From DAOTTI01 sp034437795 (GTDB taxonomy: Bacteria; Chloroflexota; UBA11872; UBA12225), in the NCBI GenBank assembly GCA_034437795.1, contig DAOTTI010000084.1, positions 1 through 12,970 on the forward strand: a stretch of 12,970 bases of DNA, read 5' to 3'. Of the stretch, positions 1-6,253 are shown in pieces (positions within the stretch are counted from its first letter, which is position 1; each line of letters starts with the position of its first letter). The position numbers and the translations under genes are program-made. The notes under the pieces are model-generated. The model worked only from the letters and a program-made list of their open reading frames with translations, ran no database searches and was not told the DNA's origin.

Positions 1-277
1 CGTTGCCTTCGCGGTCGATGAAGATGTCCGCCGGGTTCTTGAAGGTGCCCGACGGCTTGTACATCCCGTCGATCTCGAAGTCGTAGATGTAGGGCAGTGG
101 GGACAGGAGCGGCCGGTTGTCTTTGTCCAGGGTCCAGGAGTACTCACGGTCGGCGCTCGCCACGCCCGCGCTGCCGGCGAGCAAGGAGAGACTGACTGCT
201 GCCGCCAGGGCCACGCGCAGCCAGGACCGCGCCCGGCCGAGTGGCCGCCTGCCGGCGCGCTGCCTGATACCGATCAT
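1..277 (-). CDS. Secreted NHL-repeat-like protein, N-terminal part (runs off left edge)
   Basis: The first 92 codons of a minus-strand gene are visible; the rest lies beyond base 1. Translation from ATG at 277 starts MIGIRQRAGRRPLGRARSWL, an arginine-rich n-region. A hydrophobic stretch (about residues 20-37) follows, with a likely signal peptidase site near GVASA-DREYS, so the product should be exported. The mature start contains LLSPLPYIYDFEIDG and then FKNPADIFIDREGN. The latter fits the NHL/beta-propeller blade pattern (P-x-D-I-x-V/I-D-x-x-G-N). The start is fixed by a strong TGAGGAGG eight bases upstream. It follows the MalG-type permease stop by 54 bases and is probably the fourth gene of the sugar-uptake operon. 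A six-bladed propeller that binds or cleaves a glycan is possible, but only one blade signature can be seen. Confidence 0.75.
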   Translation of the reverse strand, partial: MIGIRQRAGRRPLGRARSWLRVALAAAVSLSLLAGSAGVASADREYSWTLDKDNRPLLSPLPYIYDFEIDGMYKPSGTFKNPADIFIDREGN

Positions 278-285
278 CGCCGCTG

Positions 286-293
286 CCTCCTCA
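286..293 (-). promoter_or_regulatory. Ribosome binding site of the NHL-like gene
   Basis: TGAGGAGG on the minus strand, eight bases from the ATG at 277. It decides the start of a gene otherwise seen only in part, and supports translation of that gene within the sugar-operon transcript. Confidence 0.7.
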
Positions 294-331
294 TTACCAG
301 TACCAGCTGTCACGGTGCTGCCTATCGAGCG

Positions 332-1270
332 TCAGGACTTGATGCCGGAGTGCGCCATGGACTGGATGACCCGCGACTGGCGGATCAGGAAGACGATGAT
401 GGTCGGCGCCGTCATCAGGAAGCCGGCCGCCGACTGGGCCCCCAGGCGCGCCACGGAGGCGGGGCCGTTGGTGAGCGAGATCATCGCCACGGGGATGGTG
501 CGCATCGCCTCGCTGCGCGTGTAGACCAGGGCGCTAAAGGCGTCTCGCCAGTGGTCGATAAAGCCCAGGATGAGGAGCGTGTTCCAGGCCGGCGCCACGT
601 TGGGCATCACGATCCGCCAGAAGATGGTCCACTCGCTGGCCCCGTCGACGCGGGCCGCTTCCAGGAACTCCTGGGGGACGGAGTTCTCCATGAACTGCTT
701 CATCAGGAACAGCCCGTACGGCCAGGCGATGGACGGCAGGATCAGGGCGCCGTAGGTGTCGATCAGCCCCAGCTTCTGCACCACCAGGTAGCGGGGGATG
801 GCCGTGACCTGGGGGGCGAAGGTGAGCGCCGCCACGATCATGGCAAAGATGATGTTCCGCCCCGGCAGGCTGCGGTTCTTGGCCAGGGGATAGGCGCACA
901 GCGAGCAGATCAGCACCTGCAGGAGTACGGTGGTAACGGTCACAAAGACGCTGTTGAACAGGTAGCGGGAGAACGGCACCGTTAGGGCGTTCGTCGCCAG
1001 GAGCAGGTCCTGGAAGTTGTCCAGCGTCGGGCGCCGCACGAAGAACGGCGGCGGGAAGAGCAGCAGCTCTTCCAGGGGCTTGAAGGCCGTGGAGACGACG
1101 AACACGATCGGCAGCATGGAGAGGCAGGCGAGCGGAATGAGGAAGATGTATTTGGGCGACGGCGTCTCGAAGCGGAAGCGCCGCCCCGCGACGTAGACAT
1201 AGGACGCCTGCTGCCCCCGCCGGACCCCCCACTGTGGCGGACGTTCACGCATTTCGACTGCGACGGCCAT
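332..1270 (-). CDS. Carbohydrate ABC transporter permease, MalG type
   Basis: 312-residue inner-membrane permease of the CUT1 (MalG/UgpE-like) family, one half of the channel that moves a sugar delivered by the binding protein. A basic cytoplasmic N-terminus is followed by about six membrane segments (near residues 42-62, 103-125, 139-158, 172-192, 228-246 and 281-298). The EAA loop that docks on the ATPase is at residues 204-223 (EAARVDGASEWTIFWRIVMP), between segments four and five as is usual. Length is slightly above the family's ~280 because of a longer N-terminus (about 40 residues before the first helix). The ATG at 1270 has a GGAGA about ten bases upstream; an internal Met at residue 7 is a weaker alternative. 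It lies 133 bases after the MalF-type permease and 54 before the NHL-like gene. No ATP-binding gene is present in the window, so an ATPase encoded elsewhere is needed. Confidence 0.93.
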   Translation of the reverse strand: MAVAVEMRERPPQWGVRRGQQASYVYVAGRRFRFETPSPKYIFLIPLACLSMLPIVFVVSTAFKPLEELLLFPPPFFVRRPTLDNFQDLLLATNALTVPFSRYLFNSVFVTVTTVLLQVLICSLCAYPLAKNRSLPGRNIIFAMIVAALTFAPQVTAIPRYLVVQKLGLIDTYGALILPSIAWPYGLFLMKQFMENSVPQEFLEAARVDGASEWTIFWRIVMPNVAPAWNTLLILGFIDHWRDAFSALVYTRSEAMRTIPVAMISLTNGPASVARLGAQSAAGFLMTAPTIIVFLIRQSRVIQSMAHSGIKS

Positions 1271-1272
1271 TG

Positions 1273-1387
1273 CTCGGTTCTCCGTTCTCGGTTCTCAGGT
1301 CTTGTCTCAGGTGTCTCAGGTCTTGCTTCACCGCGCTGAGGTGACAGCCCTCAGGCACTCCGTCGTTTTTCTGCCTCGGTTTCTCAG
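1273..1387. repeat. Degenerate CT-rich direct repeats between the two permease genes
   Basis: The gap between the permease genes contains interleaved short direct repeats. CTCGGTTCTC occurs at 1273-1282 and 1287-1296. TCTCAGGTCTTG occurs at 1293-1304 and 1314-1325, with TCTCAGGT between them at 1305-1312. A diverged CTCGGTTTCTCAG is at 1375-1387. The transcript of the operon would carry these as GA-rich repeats. No function can be assigned; slippage-derived filler is the simplest reading. Confidence 0.6.
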
Positions 1388-1403
1388 CTCTCCGTGAACG
1401 GGC

Positions 1404-2354
1404 TTAATACTCATTCTTGGACGAGAAGAGCCGGAAGAGGAGCCGCGACAGGCCGAAGGTCCACAGGAAGAGGATGACGGCCACGGCCGCGGCGTAGCCC
1501 ATCTCGAAGCGGATAAAGGCGAAGTCGTAGAGGTGAGCCACGATGGTGTGGCCGGCGTAGAGCGGGCTGGGCAGGCCGGCCAGTGACGTGGCGATATCAA
1601 AGACGGAGAAGCCGGCCACCACCTGCATCACCGAGCCGAACAGGAGCTGTGGCTTCATCATGGGCAGGGTGATGTACCACACCTCCTGCCACGGGTTGGA
1701 GATGCCGTCCACCTTGCCGGCCTCATAGAGCTCGGGGGAGACCGTCTGCAGGCCGGCCAGGAAGACGAGGAAGCCGGTGCCCATGGTCATCCACAGGGCG
1801 ACGAACATGATGATCGGCAGCACCGTCTCCTGAGCGGCGAGCCACTGGTAGGGCTCGGTGATGGCGCCGATATTGAGCAGCCAGTAGTTCAGGTAGCCGT
1901 AGCGGTCGCCGGAGAAGAGGATCTTCCAGACGACGTTCATGGTCACGGCCGAGGTGATGGACGGGGCGTAGAAGCACAGGGCCAGCAGCGTCTTCAGGCG
2001 CAGGGGCTTGATCAGCCAGGCGAAGAAGAAGGACATGAAGAAGCCGATAGGCCCCGTGATCACGGCAAACTGGATCGTGTTCTTGATGGCGATGAGGAAG
2101 ACGTCGTCTTCCAGGAAGAGCAGCTTGTAGTTGGTCCAGCCGGTCCAGCGCGGCGGCTCCAGCACGTTGAAGTACGTGAAGGAGAGGAACATGGCGGTGA
2201 GCACCGGCGCGATGACGAAGGTGGTGAAGAGGAGCACGTACGGCAGGATGAAGAGGTAGTGGGTGCCGTACTTCTGCCAGAAAAGGGCCAGGCCCGTCTT
2301 GCGCGCGCGTACTGCCGGCGCGGCGGGGACGAAGACTTCAGGTCTCGTTGCCAT
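1404..2354 (-). CDS. Carbohydrate ABC transporter permease, MalF type
   Basis: CUT1-family (MalF/UgpA-like) inner-membrane permease of 316 residues, partner of the MalG-type permease downstream. The product begins MATRPEVFVPAAPAVRARKT, followed by a first helix containing YLFILPYVLLF. Further helices and the EAA loop follow (about residues 210-231: YEAGKVDGISNPWQEVWYIT then LP), with a final helix near residues 289-305 and the ending SSKNEY. The frame stays open 20 codons further upstream (to 2414). I chose ATG 2354 because an AGGAGG lies upstream of it (13 bases, somewhat long) and the extra residues look like intergenic translation. It is separated from the binding-protein gene by 212 bases holding several hairpins. 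Confidence 0.92.
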   Translation of the reverse strand: MATRPEVFVPAAPAVRARKTGLALFWQKYGTHYLFILPYVLLFTTFVIAPVLTAMFLSFTYFNVLEPPRWTGWTNYKLLFLEDDVFLIAIKNTIQFAVITGPIGFFMSFFFAWLIKPLRLKTLLALCFYAPSITSAVTMNVVWKILFSGDRYGYLNYWLLNIGAITEPYQWLAAQETVLPIIMFVALWMTMGTGFLVFLAGLQTVSPELYEAGKVDGISNPWQEVWYITLPMMKPQLLFGSVMQVVAGFSVFDIATSLAGLPSPLYAGHTIVAHLYDFAFIRFEMGYAAAVAVILFLWTFGLSRLLFRLFSSKNEY

Positions 2355-2375
2355 GTCTGATCCACTACCTCCTAT

Positions 2376-2395
2376 CCTGGCGCTGGCGCGCCAGG
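2376..2395. repeat. Hairpin just upstream of the MalF-type permease
   Basis: CCTGGCGC (2376-2383) and GCGCCAGG (2388-2395) are perfect inverted repeats with a four-base loop. The overlapping 12-base palindrome CTGGCGCGCCAG is at 2383-2394. It lies directly upstream of the AGGAGG used by the permease gene, so in the transcript it could limit ribosome access or stabilise the 5' end of a processed permease mRNA. Confidence 0.5.
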
Positions 2396-2454
2396 GTGCT
2401 GCTGCACGCTCCATTGCGCTTGCTCACTTGCGCGCTCACGGCGCTTGCTGCACT

Positions 2455-2470
2455 CCAAGAGCGTTCTTGG
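2455..2470. repeat. Small hairpin in the binding protein-permease gap
   Basis: CCAAGA (2455-2460) and TCTTGG (2465-2470) are perfect inverted repeats around the loop GCGT. It is the middle of three inverted repeats in this gap. Its role is unknown. Confidence 0.4.
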
Positions 2471-2505
2471 TGCACTTGCACCGCTGCCCTCCAGCGTACC
2501 AAGTC

Positions 2506-2552
2506 CAGGGGCCGGCTGGTAAGGCGCCTCCACCTTATCCTGCCGGCCCCTG
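2506..2552 (-). terminator. Strong intercistronic hairpin after the solute-binding protein gene
   Basis: CAGGGGCCGGC (2506-2516) and GCCGGCCCCTG (2542-2552) form a perfect 11-bp stem. TAAGG (2520-2524) and CCTTA (2533-2537) extend it inward, leaving an eight-base loop. The hairpin starts 15 bases downstream of the binding-protein stop on the minus strand. No T-run follows, so it is not a classical intrinsic terminator. Its place and strength fit a partial terminator or 3'-end stabiliser, known between binding-protein and permease genes of sugar operons (malE-malF being the classical case), where it raises binding protein over permease output. That role is inferred. Confidence 0.55.
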
Positions 2553-2566
2553 AAGCCGCGCCGTCA

Positions 2567-5500
2567 TCAGCCACCGCGGCGGTACATGGACTTATCGACC
2601 TGGAGGCCGAATTCCTCCTGCTTCTTCGCCAGCTCCCGATTGATGTCGTAGACGGCGTCCTCCAGGGCCTCCCGCGGGTTCACCCCCTGGAGCACAACGC
2701 GGTTCCAGGCATTCAGCACGTGGCGGCTGGTGAAGTATCCGCCCAGCACCACCGGCGGCTCCTTGAACCAGCTCCACTGCTCCATGATGGAGGCGATGTC
2801 CTGGCGCGGCCATGGCAGGGCCCGCAGCGCCTCCAGGTTGGCCGTGTTCCAGCGGGCCTCCACACCGATCAGCGCCTCCAGCTCGCCACCGAAGCGCTGC
2901 TGGGCGTCCTTGGAGGTCCACCACTTGACGAACTCCCAGGCCTTCTCCTTCTGCTGGCTCTGCTGGAAGATGACCACGGCCTGGCCGGTGCCCCCGCTGG
3001 TACGGATCACTGTGCCGGGCGCCGTCCCCGGCGGGCAGGGGATGATCCCCGTGCCGAAGACGTTGGGGGTGCCGCAGCGCTTGCCGGGCATGGGGCGCAT
3101 CTCCCAGCGCCCCGTCAGCTCCGGCGCGGCCACGGAGAACTGGATGTAGGTGAAGTACCCCGAGACCCCCAGGGGTTGCTCACCGGTGCGCATGCGGGTG
3201 AAGAAGTTGGCCTCGCGCGGGATCTTGTAGTTGCTGTACAGGTCCGTCCACTCCTGGAAGCCGGCCAGGGCCTCCGGCGTGGTCAGGGCCGAGCGGCAGA
3301 CCCCACGGCTGCAGTCGTAGTATTCCCCGCCGTTCTGGAAGAGGAAGGGGGTGAACCCCACCGAGCCTTCGGTCACGGCCACGCCGGTGGGCGGCGGGTA
3401 GTAGAAGTCCAAGCCGTTCTGCTGCAGCTTGAGCAGGGCGTCGTAGACGTCGTCCCAGGTGTCCGGAGGCTTGATGCCTAGCTCGTGGAGAATGTCCGTC
3501 CGGTAGAAGAGCATGGCGAAGTCCTGGGTCTCAGGGAGCGCCCAGTCGCCTTCCTGGGTCATGCCGGGGAGGGTGTAGCGGAAGGGGATCAGCGCGCCGG
3601 GACGGAAGCGCGCCGCCACCTCCGGGTAGTCGGGGAACTCGCGCAGGTTCACCAGGCCCTTACGCACGGCGAAGTCGACCGGAAGCTGCGACGGCACCCC
3701 CACCGCCACATCAGGGGCCTCGCCAGCGGTGGTAGCCAGCAAGAGCACGGAGCCGGCGCCCTCGCCGAGGGCGGCTGGAGGCAGTACGTGGATGTTGACC
3801 TTGATCCCCGTCCGCGGCGTGAAGTCGTCCTCGGCCATGTCCTTCATGATCTGGCCCCACTCGATACCGCGGCCGACCCAGACCGACAGCGGCTTGTCGG
3901 GGCCGCCCTTGGCGTAGGTGCTGCCGATGCCGGTGTAATCGCGGAAGAAGGACATGACGAACGCCTTCAGCGACGCCCAGGTCTGCTCGAAGACGTTGGC
4001 CTGCACCCGCGGCAGTGGCGTGTCCGGGGCGTGGATCATGATCCACTCCACCTGCAGCGGGTGGTTCTTCATGTTCAGCAACCAGGCGGCGAGCGTCCCC
4101 TGGCTACGGTTGAAGTCGTCGATCATCTTGTGCATGTCGTGCGGGCGCCGGACCATGTTCATGATCTGGTCGGCCACGATGCGGAAGGCGCTCGACGCGT
4201 CGTTGCGCGACTTGCCGATCTCCTCCATGCGCTTGGCCTGCACCTCCAGACGATCGGCGACGGCCTTCAGGCGGTCGGTGATGCCAGGGATCTTCTCGTG
4301 CAGGTCCCACTCCATGTTGGGGTCGGGGTGGGCGCCGGTAACCATCAGCATCTCGCGGCTCATCAGGCTCATCTCGGTGAGCGACTGCTCGAGCACGCGC
4401 GTCGTCTCGGCCATGAAGCCGAGGGTCATCTCTAGCTGCAGGATGTGCTCGCCCTTCGTCAGGTAGAAGAGGTAGGGCTTGCCCGACGGCAGCTGCTCCT
4501 CGCGGATCGTCTCCAGGCGCCAGTTGCGGTCGGAGCGGAAGAGGATGCTCTTCACCTCGCGGAAGGGGATCTCGCCATCGATCAGTAGCTGGCGGATGCG
4601 GGGCCGGCGGCCAGACCAGCCCTGCCAGACGTCCATGCTGATCTGGTACAGCCCGTCTTCAGGCACGCTGAACTTCCAGCGCACCCACTGGCCGGGCAGG
4701 CGCCAGCGCCACCCGCCGAACGAGTTCAGCCGGAGCAGCCCCTCCGAGTCGGGCGAGGCCAGGGCATCGAAGTTGACCTCGGCGCGGATGGTTGGGTCGG
4801 ACTTCTGGTAGACCTCCTCCGCCTCGAAGCGGATGTACGGCTGCCCCGTGAGCTGCTTGAGGCGTTCGGCGGTGACCTCCTTATAGCCCTTGGCCCGCCA
4901 CTCCGCCAGCCGCTCCTGGTAGGTGGGGATGACCTTCGGTGAATGAATGGTGATCGTCCGGAGCGCGATCGGCTCGCGCACGGTGGTGAGGCGGATGCGG
5001 TGCCGGCCCGGGGTGAAGGCGAACCGGAACGGCTCCTCATAGCGGTTGTCCGCGTCCTCGAGGGTCTTCACCTCCCACTGGGGGGATTCGACCTGCGGCG
5101 GGCGCACGTCGTTGCCGCGGTTGTCGCGCTTGGGGGGCCAGAAGGAGTCCTTCCAGACGCGGGTGAAGACGATGCGCTTGGCCTCGCGGAAGGGAAGCTC
5201 GCCGTCGATGTACAGGTCACGCTGGATCGACGCCCGCTTGCCGGGGATGGGGTAGTACTCGACGGTGATCTCGTAGAGCCCTTTCTCGGGGATATCCACC
5301 TCCCACTCCACCGAGCCGTCGTCCATCTCCCAGAGCAGCGTCGGCCCAGGCCGGCCCTGGAAGTTCTCCACCACCCGCAGCCCCGGCCGGCCATCGTCAA
5401 ACGGCGGGACGTCGGCCGCGCGGTAATTGGCGGCGGGGATGCGGATCTCGATCCCCTTGGTCGGCTGGAACTCCTTGGCCCACTGCTCGCGCATCACCTC

Positions 5501-5782
5501 GTAGATAGGCTGGGCGAAGAGGTCCTCCGGCGCTAGCTCCTCGAACGTCTTGGGGGGCTGCTGCTGTTGCGCCACGGGGGCGCCGGACTCGCTCGCCGGG
5601 TCGTAGTTAGCGGCAAACGTCTGCCCTTGCGGCACGATGGGCAGGACCATGCCGGCCAGCAGCACAGGGGCCGCGATCCGGTGCAGCCAGCGCTGCCATC
5701 GCGGCAGGTGGCCGGCGGGTGCCGTCAAACGGCGTGGCGCGTTTGAAACACCCGGAACGGAAGATCGCCATACGCGGTTCAT
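2567..5782 (-). CDS. Giant extracellular sugar-binding protein with two carbohydrate-binding-type modules
   Basis: 1071 residues, over twice the ~430 usual for family-1 solute-binding proteins. Arginine-rich signal region with a hydrophobic core at about residues 36-50 and likely cleavage after TFA (56). A Q/P-rich linker follows (~60-80). Module A is ~112-282 and module B ~316-455; they are homologous (EVDIPEKGLY 161-170 against SVPEDGLY 372-379; YIDGELPFREAKRIVF 191-206 against LIDGEIPFREVKSILF 400-415). Both look like beta-sandwich, CBM6/35-like ligand-binding modules. A helical, partly coiled-coil stretch covers ~460-615. The SBP_bac_1-type binding domain starts near PLSVWVGRGIEW (631) and includes TWDDVYDALLKL, EKAWEFVKWW and a C-terminal helix. 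Four cysteines (824, 829, 903, 916) could form disulfides. No lipobox is seen, so anchoring is unclear. ATG 5782 has AGGAG eight bases upstream. It should capture a poly- or oligosaccharide and deliver sugar to the two permeases downstream. Confidence 0.9.
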   Translation of the reverse strand: MNRVWRSSVPGVSNAPRRLTAPAGHLPRWQRWLHRIAAPVLLAGMVLPIVPQGQTFAANYDPASESGAPVAQQQQPPKTFEELAPEDLFAQPIYEVMREQWAKEFQPTKGIEIRIPAANYRAADVPPFDDGRPGLRVVENFQGRPGPTLLWEMDDGSVEWEVDIPEKGLYEITVEYYPIPGKRASIQRDLYIDGELPFREAKRIVFTRVWKDSFWPPKRDNRGNDVRPPQVESPQWEVKTLEDADNRYEEPFRFAFTPGRHRIRLTTVREPIALRTITIHSPKVIPTYQERLAEWRAKGYKEVTAERLKQLTGQPYIRFEAEEVYQKSDPTIRAEVNFDALASPDSEGLLRLNSFGGWRWRLPGQWVRWKFSVPEDGLYQISMDVWQGWSGRRPRIRQLLIDGEIPFREVKSILFRSDRNWRLETIREEQLPSGKPYLFYLTKGEHILQLEMTLGFMAETTRVLEQSLTEMSLMSREMLMVTGAHPDPNMEWDLHEKIPGITDRLKAVADRLEVQAKRMEEIGKSRNDASSAFRIVADQIMNMVRRPHDMHKMIDDFNRSQGTLAAWLLNMKNHPLQVEWIMIHAPDTPLPRVQANVFEQTWASLKAFVMSFFRDYTGIGSTYAKGGPDKPLSVWVGRGIEWGQIMKDMAEDDFTPRTGIKVNIHVLPPAALGEGAGSVLLLATTAGEAPDVAVGVPSQLPVDFAVRKGLVNLREFPDYPEVAARFRPGALIPFRYTLPGMTQEGDWALPETQDFAMLFYRTDILHELGIKPPDTWDDVYDALLKLQQNGLDFYYPPPTGVAVTEGSVGFTPFLFQNGGEYYDCSRGVCRSALTTPEALAGFQEWTDLYSNYKIPREANFFTRMRTGEQPLGVSGYFTYIQFSVAAPELTGRWEMRPMPGKRCGTPNVFGTGIIPCPPGTAPGTVIRTSGGTGQAVVIFQQSQQKEKAWEFVKWWTSKDAQQRFGGELEALIGVEARWNTANLEALRALPWPRQDIASIMEQWSWFKEPPVVLGGYFTSRHVLNAWNRVVLQGVNPREALEDAVYDINRELAKKQEEFGLQVDKSMYRRGG

Positions 5783-5899
5783 GCACCCGGCTCCTACGTG
5801 AACTGGTTTGCCTGCGGATTTGCCTGGCTTGCGGCCATCAGGCGAGCGGTTCTCGTTCAGACTGGTTCACACCTTCCACACCACCGGCAGCAGGATGCC

Positions 5900-5937
5900 A
5901 AAAAAGGCGCCCGCCGTGCAGCCGGCACGTGCGCGCC
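5900..5937 (-). terminator. Intrinsic terminator or attenuator in the sugar-operon leader
   Basis: Read on the minus strand: GGCGC (5937-5933), an internal loop, GTGC, loop CGGCT, GCAC, an internal loop, GCGCC (5910-5906), then TTTTTT (5905-5900). The GC-rich hairpin followed at once by six T is an intrinsic-terminator layout. It points towards the sugar operon, 118 bases before the binding-protein start. It would either end a separate small RNA or attenuate the operon. The stem is interrupted, so strength is uncertain. Confidence 0.45.
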
Positions 5938-5948
5938 CCCTGTGGCCC

Positions 5949-5977
5949 AGTATATCGACAAACCACCTATTGAGCAA
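5949..5977 (-). promoter_or_regulatory. Candidate sigma70-type promoter for the sugar operon
   Basis: On the minus strand TTGCTC (5977-5972) and TATACT (5954-5949) are separated by exactly 17 bases. The -10 box is good and the -35 keeps the TTG core. Predicted start is near 5942, giving a ~160-base leader that would read straight into the terminator-like hairpin at 5937-5900. GCACGTGC, a palindrome at 5925-5932 just past the start point, could be an operator or simply part of that hairpin. Confidence 0.4.
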
Positions 5978-6134
5978 CTAGGGTCACTTGTTCTAATTCC
6001 GCCCTCCGGCGCACCTTACGCCCCTCCTTGCTGCGTTCCCTACCCAAGGTCCTCGCGTAGACCTTCCAGCACTAACACATTCACACTGGACTTCCCAGCA
6101 GATGCCCCGGCGAAGGCTGCACTGGCATGGGCCT

Positions 6135-6163
6135 AGTATAGCCACCCGCCGCGCTCGTGGCGA
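6135..6163 (-). promoter_or_regulatory. Candidate leftward promoter of the divergent pair
   Basis: Minus-strand TATACT (6140-6135) with TCGCCA (6163-6158, four of six matches to TTGACA) 17 bases upstream. It is the mirror image of the dcd promoter and would start the candidate structured RNA near 6128. Confidence 0.35.
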
Positions 6164-6164
6164 A

Positions 6165-6193
6165 CCGGTCGCCCCGCCCCGGCGCGCTATACT
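6165..6193 (+). promoter_or_regulatory. Candidate dcd promoter (rightward half of the divergent pair)
   Basis: TATACT at 6188-6193 inside GCTATACT, an exact inverted copy of AGTATAGC at 6135-6142. The -35 region 17 bases upstream (CCGGTC) is poor, which suggests an activator or another holoenzyme feature. A near-palindrome GGCGA-ACCGG-TCGCC (6159-6173) lies within three bases of the symmetry centre between the two -10 boxes. The ~50-base leader contains a small GGGCC/GGCCC hairpin (6206-6223). Confidence 0.4.
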
Positions 6194-6253
6194 CGGACCA
6201 GCGGGGGGCCAGGGAGATGGCCCGGTCTCCTGCCTCAGTGAAAGTCCACGACT

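Larger units (their letters stand above)
5900..6128 (-). ncRNA. Candidate ~230-nt structured RNA (small RNA or regulatory leader)
   Basis: A minus-strand transcript starting about seven bases after the TATACT at 6135-6140 and ending in the T-run at 5905-5900 would be about 229 nt, with paired ends. GCC-(A)-GTGCAGCC near its 5' end (6126-6115) matches GGCTGCAC-GGC near its 3' end (5923-5913). Counting an AT bulge and GCCC/GGGC (6132-6129 with 5912-5909) gives 15 pairs, although these last bases border the presumed start site. A nested helix joins CCAGTGT (6089-6083) to ATACTGG (5953-5947). Local hairpins lie at 6046-6065 (AAGGTC/GACCTT), 6008-6022 (GGCG/CGCC) and 5966-5982 (CCTA/TAGG). The 3' GGCTGCAC can alternatively pair in part within the terminator hairpin, as in a switch. 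No SRP, tmRNA, RNase P or known riboswitch signature was recognised. Real transcription is unproven. Confidence 0.33.

Noticed and set aside
2348..3481. Plus-strand open frame of 377 codons opposite the giant binding protein, and another at 3485-4435
   Set aside because: Antisense to a gene with clear domains; composition is the His/Gly/Arg/Leu-rich type produced by reading GC-rich genes backwards, with no recognisable domain or ribosome site.
5941..5990. T-box leader, because of AGGTGGTTTG before a terminator
   Set aside because: The T-box core TGGNACCGCG is not matched, and the downstream gene is not an amino-acid or tRNA-synthetase gene.
6000..6065. SRP RNA, because the minus strand has GGGAACGCAGCAAGG-like sequence near AGGACC
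   Set aside because: The apical loop motif (CAGG-xCC-GGAA-GGx-AGCAG) is not present in the right order; the similarity does not extend.
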